The notes under the pieces are model-generated. The model saw only the letters and a program-made list of their open reading frames with translations, was not told the origin of the DNA and did no database searches. Of a stretch of 15,399 nucleotides of DNA, positions 1 through 5,500 are shown piece after piece. Every line of letters begins with the position of its first letter. Positions within the stretch are counted from its first letter, which is position 1. A program made the translations under genes and the position numbers. This stretch comes from Clostridia bacterium (GTDB lineage: Bacteria; Bacillota_A; Clostridia; Oscillospirales; CAG-272), in the NCBI GenBank assembly GCA_017652965.1, contig JAGBZZ010000294.1:1-15399 (forward strand). The letters are read 5' to 3'.

Positions 1-264
1 CCGCGCTGGAAGCGCCTGCTCGGCGTTGTGCCGTTTGACCGTAAGCAGAATTATACCGAAGGGCTTCCCGCACCCTCGGTGGTTGAGATCCTGATGAGCC
101 AGCATATCGGCGCGCCCTCCCTGCCTCTTGTCAAGGCCGGGGACAGTGTGACTCGCGGTCAGAAGATCGCCGAGGCGGCAAAGGGGCTTTCGGTACCGCA
201 GTTTGCCTCGATCGACGGACGCGTTTCCTACGTAGATGAAAAGAAAATCGTAATAGAAGGATAA
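1..264 (+). CDS. pduS: PduS-like cobalamin reductase / RnfC-like electron carrier, C-terminal fragment
   Basis: The reading frame is open from the first base, so only the last 87 residues of a longer protein are present. The start of the fragment (PRWKRLLGVVPFDRK) and the stretch around ASLPLVKAGDSVTRGQKIAE-like residues match the C-terminal part of PduS/RnfC-family proteins, which carry a barrel-sandwich (biotinyl-lipoyl-like) fold: 'QHIGAPSLPLVKAGD' followed by 'ASIDGRVSYV'. Known PduS is a flavin and Fe-S protein of the propanediol-utilisation microcompartment that reduces cobalamin or passes electrons across the shell, partnering with PduT. The flavin and 4Fe-4S parts lie upstream of the window and cannot be judged. 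The stop is 12 bases before pduT, consistent with one operon. An RnfC-like protein of another BMC type is possible, but the pduT-U-V neighbours favour PduS. Confidence 0.85.
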   Translation, partial: PRWKRLLGVVPFDRKQNYTEGLPAPSVVEILMSQHIGAPSLPLVKAGDSVTRGQKIAEAAKGLSVPQFASIDGRVSYVDEKKIVIEG

Positions 265-276
265 AAGAGTTTTGCT

Positions 277-822
277 ATGATCCAAGCAGTAGGTGTATTA
301 GAGCTGAAAAGCATTGCCAAGGGCGTGGAGGCGGCCGATGCCGCCCTCAAAAGCGCCGGCATTTCTCTGGTTTCGGCGCATCCCGCCTGCCCCGGTAAGT
401 TTGAGATCGTTCTGACCGGCGCCATCGCCGACGTGACGGCCGCCGTGGACCATGTGACCGAGCGCTTCGGCAACACAATGGTGGACAGCTCGGTCATGGG
501 GCGTATTGACGAGCGCGTGATCGCGGCGCTTTTCGGCACGCAAAGTGCCAAGCGTGAGGGCTCGCTTGGGATTATCGAGACCTTTTCTGCCGCCTCGGCC
601 ATCAAGGCCGCCGACCTTGCCGTGAAGACGGCACGGGTCGAGATCTATGACCTGCGCGTATCGCGTGGGATGGGCGGTAAGGGTATCGTCATGCTGACGG
701 GTGACGTCGGTGACGTGACGGCCGCCGTAGAGGCGGGCGCCCACTACGCCGAGGAGCATGGCCTCTTCTCCCAGCGTTCGGTCATCCCCGCCCCGCATGC
801 AGAGCTGTGGGAGCAGCTGTAA
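277..822 (+). CDS. pduT: PduT-like tandem-BMC-domain shell protein with Fe-S site
   Basis: This 181-residue protein has two BMC domains in tandem (about residues 2-88 and 95-175), the length and layout of PduT (about 184 residues). The N-terminus MIQAVGVLELKSIAKG and the C-terminus RSVIPAPHAELW match PduT closely. Cys38 in ACPGKF occupies the position of the cysteine that holds the 4Fe-4S cluster at the pore of the PduT trimer. Family knowledge says PduT is a trimeric shell protein that moves electrons through the microcompartment wall, probably together with PduS, the gene just upstream. The ribosome-binding site before ATG 277 is weak (AAAGAG), which suggests translational coupling to pduS. 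It is followed after 12 bases by pduU. Identification is firm; electron transfer is inferred from the retained cysteine. Confidence 0.93.
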   Translation: MIQAVGVLELKSIAKGVEAADAALKSAGISLVSAHPACPGKFEIVLTGAIADVTAAVDHVTERFGNTMVDSSVMGRIDERVIAALFGTQSAKREGSLGIIETFSAASAIKAADLAVKTARVEIYDLRVSRGMGGKGIVMLTGDVGDVTAAVEAGAHYAEEHGLFSQRSVIPAPHAELWEQL

Positions 823-834
823 GGAGGATTCAGG

Positions 835-1203
835 ATGAAAGAGCTTTCCATGTCGGATAAGATGCGCATTATACAGGAGCTGGTGCCCGGTAAGCAGATC
901 ACGCTTGCCCATATCATCGCCAACCCTGATCCCATTCTTTATGAAAAATTGGGGCTTGATCCCCGCAAAAACCGCTATCGCTCGGCCATCGGTGTTCTGA
1001 CCGTCAGCCCGTGTGAGACGGCCGTGATCGCCGCCGATATCGCCATGAAGACCTCGGGCGGTACGGTGGAGTTTGTTGACCGCTTTACCGGCACCCTGAT
1101 CGTGACAGGCTCTGTCTCGGAGGTCGAGTCTGCCATTCAGTCGGTATGTGAGTATACCGAAAAGACCCTCGGCTATGCCGTGTGCCCCTTGACAAGAACA
1201 TGA
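835..1203 (+). CDS. pduU: PduU/EutS-type circularly permuted BMC shell protein
   Basis: A 122-residue protein of the PduU/EutS family (116-111 residues in the reference enterics). The N-terminal segment IIQELVPGKQITLAHIIANP is the family hallmark: it forms the extra beta-barrel that caps the hexamer pore. The BMC core follows (SAIGVLTVSPCETAVIAADIA, then EFVDRFTGTLIVTGSVSEVE). The C-terminus CPLTRT is like PduU (CPITRT) rather than EutS, hence the symbol. A short insertion, DPRKNRY, sits between the cap and the core. GGAGG at 823-827, 7 bases from ATG 835, is a strong ribosome-binding site. The stop overlaps the start of pduV by four bases (ATGA). The role is hexameric shell tile; in enterics PduU interacts with PduV, which is encoded next. 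Confidence 0.93.
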   Translation: MKELSMSDKMRIIQELVPGKQITLAHIIANPDPILYEKLGLDPRKNRYRSAIGVLTVSPCETAVIAADIAMKTSGGTVEFVDRFTGTLIVTGSVSEVESAIQSVCEYTEKTLGYAVCPLTRT

Positions 1204-1661
1204 GAAAGCTCATTCTTATCGGTCGCGTTGCGGCAGGAAAGACCACCCTGCGCCAGGCGCTGATGGGAGAGACCCCACACTATTATAAGACTCAGTACAT
1301 CCAGTATACCGATGTCATCATCGATACCCCGGGGGAATATACCGAGCTCCGCAATCTTTCCGGGCCACTGGCGCTGTACGCCTATGAGGCGGATGTTGTG
1401 GGGCTTGTTCTTTCTGCGGATGAGCCCTATTCGATCTTTAACCCCAATCTGGCATCGATAGTCAACCGCGAGGTCATCGGCCTTGTCACCGGGATCGATA
1501 AGCCCCGCGCGAACGTAGAGCGTGCCACCCGTTGGCTGAAGCTGGCCGGATGCCGCCGCGTGTTTGCCGTCAGCTCCTATACCCGTGAGGGGATAGATGA
1601 GCTTTTGGATTATCTTTCCGAGGACGGGGACAAAGCCCCCTCTGCAAAAGAAGAGCTGTAA
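1200..1661 (+). CDS. pduV: PduV/EutP-family small GTPase-like protein
   Basis: A 153-residue P-loop protein. Seen directly: G1 motif GRVAAGKTT at residues 8-16, G3-like DTPGEY at about residue 43, and a G5-like SSYTREG near residue 124. This order and the DTPGEY sequence are typical of EutP/PduV. The G4 motif, usually TKxD, reads TGID here, so guanine specificity may be altered. ATG 1200 is chosen because it overlaps the pduU stop by four bases, a translational-coupling arrangement; an in-frame GTG at 1182 would add only six residues of linker (PLDKN) from inside pduU. PduV has been reported to bind the outside of the compartment through PduU and to influence its movement; EutP has been reported as an acetate kinase. 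Which activity applies here is not visible. Confidence 0.88.
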   Translation: MRKLILIGRVAAGKTTLRQALMGETPHYYKTQYIQYTDVIIDTPGEYTELRNLSGPLALYAYEADVVGLVLSADEPYSIFNPNLASIVNREVIGLVTGIDKPRANVERATRWLKLAGCRRVFAVSSYTREGIDELLDYLSEDGDKAPSAKEEL

Positions 1662-1672
1662 AGGAGAGTATT

Positions 1673-2476
1673 ATGGGTAAGACTAAGATCATTGCCTTTG
1701 CCAACAACAAGGGCGGTAGCGGAAAATCCACCACCTGCTCAAACGTGGGATACGGGATGGCCGCCTCCGGCAAGCGGGTGCTTCTCATTGACGGGGATAT
1801 GCAGATGAACCTCACCCTGTCTTTCTTCCCGGAGGACCGTGCCCTGGAGATCGCCAAGAGCCGTAAGAACCTCTACCACGCCATCAAGGACGAGGCCGAT
1901 CTTACCGAGTATATCATCCCCACCCCGTACACCGGTCTCGATATCGTCCCCTCCTCCACGCTGATGAGCTCGATCGAGTATGAGCTGTTCACCAAGTGGG
2001 AGCGTGAGTTTATCCTGCGCCACTCGCTGGAAAAGCTGGTGGCCGCCGAAGCCTACGACTATATCCTCATCGACAGCCCGCCGACGCTTGGCGGCTGGGT
2101 CATGAACATTATGTGCGCGGCCGATTTTCTCCTCATCCCGCTTGAGGCCAGCCCGTGGGGGCTTTTCGGTCTTGCCAACATGTTTAATTTCTACGGCCAG
2201 GCCAAGAAGATGGCAAAAGAGCTGGATCTTCTCGGCGTGGCGATTACAAAGGCCGATGAGCGGAAAAACTATTTTAAGGAAACACAGAAAACGTTGTCCG
2301 AGCTTGACAACGTTTACGTCTTCCAAAACTTTATCCGTGTAGACAGCGCGATCGAATGGGCACAGGATAACTCAAAGCCCGTCATGGCTTACAAAAAGAA
2401 CAGCCGTAGCGCCAAAGAATACGCAGAACTTGCAAAGGAGATTATGGAACATGCCAATCGGAAAGAACAGCATTAA
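1673..2476 (+). CDS. ParA/MinD-family ATPase, candidate microcompartment-positioning protein (McdA-like)
   Basis: A 267-residue ParA/Soj-type ATPase. Visible motifs are the deviant Walker A KGGSGKST at residues 13-20 with signature Lys13 and Lys18, Walker A' LLIDGDMQMN at 37-46, and Walker B YILIDSPP at 130-137 with Asp134. AAGGAG at 1661-1666 precedes ATG 1673 with good spacing, and the pduV stop is only 11 bases upstream, so it is an operon member. ParA ATPases form ATP-dependent dimers on the nucleoid and move or space cargo with a partner that stimulates hydrolysis; McdA does this for carboxysomes with the disordered protein McdB. Location inside a BMC operon and an overlapping downstream gene for a low-complexity protein suggest the same job for this compartment. 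Chromosome or plasmid partitioning is less likely because no parB or parS is seen. Confidence 0.9.
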   Translation: MGKTKIIAFANNKGGSGKSTTCSNVGYGMAASGKRVLLIDGDMQMNLTLSFFPEDRALEIAKSRKNLYHAIKDEADLTEYIIPTPYTGLDIVPSSTLMSSIEYELFTKWEREFILRHSLEKLVAAEAYDYILIDSPPTLGGWVMNIMCAADFLLIPLEASPWGLFGLANMFNFYGQAKKMAKELDLLGVAITKADERKNYFKETQKTLSELDNVYVFQNFIRVDSAIEWAQDNSKPVMAYKKNSRSAKEYAELAKEIMEHANRKEQH

Positions 2477-2942
2477 TCGTGTCGCCGCAGGTCTTGACAG
2501 TGAAAACGCCGCCCCTATGGCCGCCGAGATCCCCTCGGTGGAGATCGAGAAGACCATTGTAGAGGGCACCGCCGCGACGGCCGAGCCCACCCCCGCCGCC
2601 GAGGAAAAGACAGTAGAGAAAAAGCCGACCGCTAAGAAGCCCGCGGCTAAGAAGCCGGCCACCAAGAAGCCGGCCGCCAAGAAGCCGGCCGCTAAGAAGC
2701 CCGCTGAGGAAAAGCCGGCCGAGGAGGCCGCCCCCGCCGTCGCCCCCGAGCTTGTCGGTCAGGCGGTAGCCGCCCCTGCCCCCCGCCGTGGCCGTAAGCC
2801 CGGCTCCAAGAACAAGAAAAAGCCGGTGGCCGCCGCAAAGGCGCCCGCCCGCAAAGCCAACCGCATCCCCCGTGCCCCCGAGACGGCACAGACCTTCCTT
2901 ACCGTTTCTATCGGAGAGGATCTGCCGGTCTATCTTCTGTAA
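2451..2942 (+). CDS. Low-complexity Lys/Ala/Pro-rich disordered protein, candidate partner of the ParA ATPase
   Basis: A 163-residue protein that I do not recognise as a named family. ATG 2451 is chosen because AAAGGAG at 2434-2440 lies 10 bases upstream; the gene overlaps the ATPase gene by 26 bases, implying coupled translation. Regions in order: a short start MPIGKNSINRVAAG; an Ala/Glu-rich acidic stretch to about residue 55; seven KKPAA-type pentapeptides (57-91); an Ala/Pro/Val stretch; a strongly basic AT-hook-like segment RRGRKPGSKNKKK near 112-124; and a hydrophobic end TFLTVSIGEDLPVYLL. No enzyme fold or membrane segment is seen. By analogy with McdB and other ParA partners, the basic or N-terminal part might engage the ATPase or DNA and the hydrophobic tail the shell. 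This is inference from position and composition. An unrelated histone-H1-like nucleoid protein is the alternative. Confidence 0.8.
   Translation: MPIGKNSINRVAAGLDSENAAPMAAEIPSVEIEKTIVEGTAATAEPTPAAEEKTVEKKPTAKKPAAKKPATKKPAAKKPAAKKPAEEKPAEEAAPAVAPELVGQAVAAPAPRRGRKPGSKNKKKPVAAAKAPARKANRIPRAPETAQTFLTVSIGEDLPVYLL
2619..2723 (+). repeat. 15-bp tandem repeat encoding KKPAA pentapeptides
   Basis: Seven head-to-tail 15-base units close to AAGAAGCCGGCCGCC, all in frame, encode KKPTA, KKPAA, KKPAT, KKPAA, KKPAA, KKPAE and EKPAE. The central units are nearly identical at DNA level, so copy number could vary by slippage between strains without breaking the frame. Confidence 0.92.
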
Positions 2943-2966
2943 ACCCCGGTATCGGAGAAGACAGCT

Positions 2967-3440
2967 ATGTTTGAAAACCAGATGATCGAATGCACCCTGC
3001 CCGCGCAGAAGTGCATCGCGCTGATCGCGCATGACAACAAAAAGGGCGAGCTGATCGAGTGGTGCCTTGAAAACAAAAAGATCCTGGAGCATCACTTTTT
3101 GTGCGGCACAGGGACGACCGCCAAAATGGTGGCCGACCGTACGGGCCTTCCTGTGCGCGGCTACAATTCCGGCCCCTTGGGCGGTGACCAGCAGATCGGT
3201 GCACGCATTGTAGACGGGAAGATCGACGTGGTCATCTTCTTTTCGGATCCTCTCACGGCTCAGCCGCACGACCCGGACGTTAAGGCACTGCTGCGCATTG
3301 CGCAGGTCTATGACATCCCGATCGCCAATAACCGTGCCACGGCCGATTTTATTATCAAAAGCCCCTTGATGGATACGACCTACACCCGCCTGCTTTTAAA
3401 CTTCCGTAAGGAAGTGGAAAAGCGCGCAGGCACCCTTTGA
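2967..3440 (+). CDS. mgsA: Methylglyoxal synthase
   Basis: A 157-residue protein that matches MgsA along its whole length (E. coli 152 residues). It converts dihydroxyacetone phosphate to methylglyoxal and phosphate in the cytoplasm. Visible family signatures are AHDNKK (residues 21-26), the phosphate-binding GTGTT (47-51), SGPLGGDQQIGA with catalytic Asp74 (Asp71 in E. coli), and PHDPDVKALLR with His101 and Asp104 (His98 and Asp101), then ATADFIIKSP. GGAGAAG at 2954-2960 serves ATG 2967, 24 bases after the preceding stop, and the gene ends just before a strong terminator, so it is the last gene of the microcompartment operon. Methylglyoxal can be reduced to lactaldehyde or acetol and on to 1,2-propanediol, the usual Pdu substrate, which gives a plausible reason for this placement. 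Identity is firm; the pathway link is inference. Confidence 0.96.
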   Translation: MFENQMIECTLPAQKCIALIAHDNKKGELIEWCLENKKILEHHFLCGTGTTAKMVADRTGLPVRGYNSGPLGGDQQIGARIVDGKIDVVIFFSDPLTAQPHDPDVKALLRIAQVYDIPIANNRATADFIIKSPLMDTTYTRLLLNFRKEVEKRAGTL

Positions 3441-3443
3441 GGA

Positions 3444-3481
3444 AAAAGGAGATATACCCGAAAAACGGTGTATCTCCTTTT
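3444..3481 (+). terminator. Rho-independent terminator of the microcompartment operon
   Basis: A 15-bp stem (AAAAGGAGATATACC at 3444-3458 with GGTGTATCTCCTTTT at 3467-3481, one G-T pair) encloses an 8-base loop and ends in four T's. It lies 4 bases after the mgsA stop. Confidence 0.9.
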
Positions 3482-3504
3482 GCTTTACTATACGGCGGGA
3501 GCGC

Positions 3505-3555
3505 ATTTTTATCCCGAATTCCGGCGTTGCAATTTTTATCCCGAATTCCGGCGTT
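3505..3555. repeat. 24-bp perfect direct repeat upstream of the transporter promoter
   Basis: Two identical 24-base copies (3505-3528 and 3532-3555) are spaced 27 bases start to start, separated by GCA. Each begins ATTTTTATCCC and contains an imperfect dyad around GAATTC (CCCGAATTCCGG). The second copy ends 5 bases before the -35 box at 3561, where activators or repressors often bind. The 27-base period is about two and a half helical turns. No regulator is encoded nearby. Confidence 0.85.
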
Positions 3556-3560
3556 ATCAC

Positions 3561-3589
3561 TTGAAAATGCACCCCTCTCCTGCTATAAT
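3561..3589 (+). promoter_or_regulatory. Sigma-A-type promoter of the two-transporter operon
   Basis: TTGAAA (3561-3566), 17 bases, then TATAAT (3584-3589) with an extended TGC before the -10 box. The predicted start near 3596 leaves a leader of about 23 bases before ATG 3619. Confidence 0.85.
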
Positions 3590-3618
3590 ATAAGGCGAAA
3601 ATAATCGGGAGAATAGAT

Positions 3619-4533
3619 ATGTATACTACTCTTTTGCTGTCTCTGTCTCTTCTTTCGGGTGTTGCCGGCAATCTTTTCAGCAAGTGGAAAAGCAATCGCT
3701 TAAGAAGCAACACCCCCCTCCGTTACGTGCTGTACCTCTTTTTAAATGGGGTCGTAGGGGCGCTTTTCTTTTTCCTTTCCGGGGGCGGCGCTATGAAGAC
3801 AGATGCCATGTGCCTTCTTTTTTCGGCGCTCTGCGGTCTTTGCGTCGCGGGTGTCCTGGTTTGCGGGGTGATGCTTTTGCACCTTGCCAGTGTGGTGGGG
3901 GTGCACGTGCTTCTCAGTGCCTGCAGTATGGTGGCCTCCGGCCTTTTGGGGGCAATGCTCTTTCACGAGGTGGTGGATGGATGGCGCATCCTGCGCATGG
4001 TGCTGATGGTGCTGGCCGCTTTGCTTGTTGTCCTTGAAGGGGGCGGCGTTTCGGTCAAGCGAAGCGAGAAGGGAAGCAGAAAAGGGGGCGCACTTCTCCT
4101 TGTACTGCTGCTCATCCTGTCCACCTGCTCCTCTGTCGGATATTCGCTTTCGATGCAGTACTATCTGCGCACGGTGGAGGGGGCAGACCCCGATTCGCTT
4201 TTCTGCTTTACCAACGTGTTTTTGGCCATAGGGACGATCCTCCTCTTTGCGGTGCTGTCCCCTGTGCGCCGCTCTGAGGTCAAGGATTCGATGGCGATGT
4301 TCCGCCCTCGGATGCTTCTTCTGATCGCGGCCAGCACCCTGCTTTCTAACGTTTCCTCGCTTTTGCAGGCCTATCTTGTGGAGGTGATGGACGCCGCAGT
4401 TCTCAGCCCGGTCACATCGGCGATCTCGGTGCTTTGCGCTTTTGTCGCCTCGCTTATCCTCAAGGAGCGGATCGGTAAATATTCCTACGGGGCGGCACTC
4501 CTCTCACTTTTGACGGTGCTTTTACCTGGGTAA
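3619..4533 (+). CDS. DMT/EamA-superfamily membrane transporter (first of a pair)
   Basis: A 304-residue, very hydrophobic protein with about ten predicted membrane segments in two halves, split by a basic loop near residues 147-158 (VKRSEKGSRKG). The second half ends in ...AAVLSPVTSAISVLCAFVAS followed by LKERIGKYSYGAALLSLLTV, the typical end of an EamA repeat (a Glu before the last helix). The family exports or takes up small metabolites such as amino acids, purines or drugs; the substrate here is unknown. GGGAG at 3607-3611 lies 7 bases before ATG 3619. It is the first gene after the promoter at 3561-3589, and the stop is 11 bases before a second DMT gene. Co-transcription and paralogy raise the possibility of a heteromeric or functionally paired transporter. 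Confidence 0.8.
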   Translation: MYTTLLLSLSLLSGVAGNLFSKWKSNRLRSNTPLRYVLYLFLNGVVGALFFFLSGGGAMKTDAMCLLFSALCGLCVAGVLVCGVMLLHLASVVGVHVLLSACSMVASGLLGAMLFHEVVDGWRILRMVLMVLAALLVVLEGGGVSVKRSEKGSRKGGALLLVLLLILSTCSSVGYSLSMQYYLRTVEGADPDSLFCFTNVFLAIGTILLFAVLSPVRRSEVKDSMAMFRPRMLLLIAASTLLSNVSSLLQAYLVEVMDAAVLSPVTSAISVLCAFVASLILKERIGKYSYGAALLSLLTVLLPG

Positions 4534-4544
4534 GGGGGGAACTT

Positions 4545-5408
4545 ATGAAGCGCACCTATTTTCTTGCGGCCACGGCGATCCTTTTCTGGTCGTCGGTTGC
4601 CACGGTCACCAAGCTCTTGATGGGAAGCATGACAAGCATGCAGGTGCTTTCTGTCAGCTCACTGTTTGCTTTCCTGTTTCTCTTATGCACGAATGCCGCT
4701 ACGGGGCGGCTTGCCCTTTTGCGTACCTACCGCGTGCGTGACTATCTGATCACGGTCCTTGTCGGGCTTCCCGGCACCTTTCTTTATTACATGTTCTATT
4801 ATGCCGGCGCATCGCGCCTGCCTGCCTCCCAGGCCTTTATCATCAATTACCTGTGGCCGATCATGAGTGTGGTTTTCGCGTGTGTGATCCTCAAGGAGCG
4901 GATGACCCTTCGCAAGGGGATCGCCATTTTGCTTTCCTTCTTTGGGGTGATGGTGGTCATGGGCGGCGGCCTTTTTGGGGGTGGCAGCTTTTCGCCTCTT
5001 GGTGCTCTCTTTTGCGCCTTGGGCGCCGTCTCGTACGGGGTGTACACCGCACTGAACAGTAAGGTAAGCTACGATAAGGCCCTCTCCATGATGTTCTATT
5101 ACGGCACCGCCTGCCTCCTTTCCACCCTGATCGCGCTATGGCAAGGGGATCTGCCGTCCCTGACTCTGCCGACCGTTCTCGGCCTTGCCTACAACGGGGT
5201 ATTGACGATGGCGGTGGCCAATACGGCCTGGCTTTTGGCGCTCTTTTCGGGCAAGACGGCCAAGGTCTCCAACCTTGCCTATATCACCCCCTTCCTCTCG
5301 CTGGTCTTTACGGCTCTCTTTTTGCGGGAGGAGATCACCCTATGGTCGATCCTTGGGCTTCTTATTATTGTGTCGGGGATATTGATCCAGCTCAAGGACG
5401 CAAAGTAA
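4545..5408 (+). CDS. DMT/EamA-superfamily membrane transporter (second of the pair)
   Basis: A 287-residue protein with ten predicted membrane helices and two EamA repeats. The first repeat contains LPASQAFIINYLWPIMSVVF and LKERMTLRKGIAILLSFFGV; the second contains AKVSNLAYITPFLSLVFTAL followed by LREEITLWSILGLLIIVSGI. Both show the Glu-containing motif before the last helix of each repeat, so this is a clearer EamA member than its upstream neighbour. The AGGGGGGA sequence just after the upstream stop is the ribosome-binding site for ATG 4545. It acts in the cytoplasmic membrane, most likely as a metabolite exporter; the substrate cannot be read from sequence. The operon ends at the terminator 5440-5478. 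Confidence 0.9.
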   Translation: MKRTYFLAATAILFWSSVATVTKLLMGSMTSMQVLSVSSLFAFLFLLCTNAATGRLALLRTYRVRDYLITVLVGLPGTFLYYMFYYAGASRLPASQAFIINYLWPIMSVVFACVILKERMTLRKGIAILLSFFGVMVVMGGGLFGGGSFSPLGALFCALGAVSYGVYTALNSKVSYDKALSMMFYYGTACLLSTLIALWQGDLPSLTLPTVLGLAYNGVLTMAVANTAWLLALFSGKTAKVSNLAYITPFLSLVFTALFLREEITLWSILGLLIIVSGILIQLKDAK

Positions 5409-5439
5409 GGGGCTATCGTATTTCGGCATAAACGAAAAG

Positions 5440-5478
5440 AAAAAGGGATTTTATGTTCATGCATAGAATCCCTTTTTT
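5440..5478. terminator. Bidirectional terminator between convergent operons
   Basis: A 16-bp stem (AAAAAGGGATTTTATG at 5440-5455 with CATAGAATCCCTTTTT at 5462-5477, one G-T pair) and a 6-base loop. A-run on the left and T-run on the right let it serve both the DMT pair and the converging GH28-like gene, whose stop is 22 bases away. Confidence 0.88.
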
Positions 5479-5500
5479 ACATTTTTTTGATTTTTACGGG

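Noticed and set aside
298..912. Long minus-strand open frame (204 codons) opposite pduT
   Set aside because: It is the shadow of a GC-rich coding gene on the other strand; the plus-strand product is unmistakably PduT and the minus frame has no recognisable domain.
2442..3269. Minus-strand Gly/Leu-rich frame opposite the KKPAA-repeat gene
   Set aside because: Its repeats are just the complement of the plus-strand repeat and it runs into mgsA antisense.
3505..3555. CRISPR array
   Set aside because: Only two copies with a 3-base gap, no spacers, and no cas genes.
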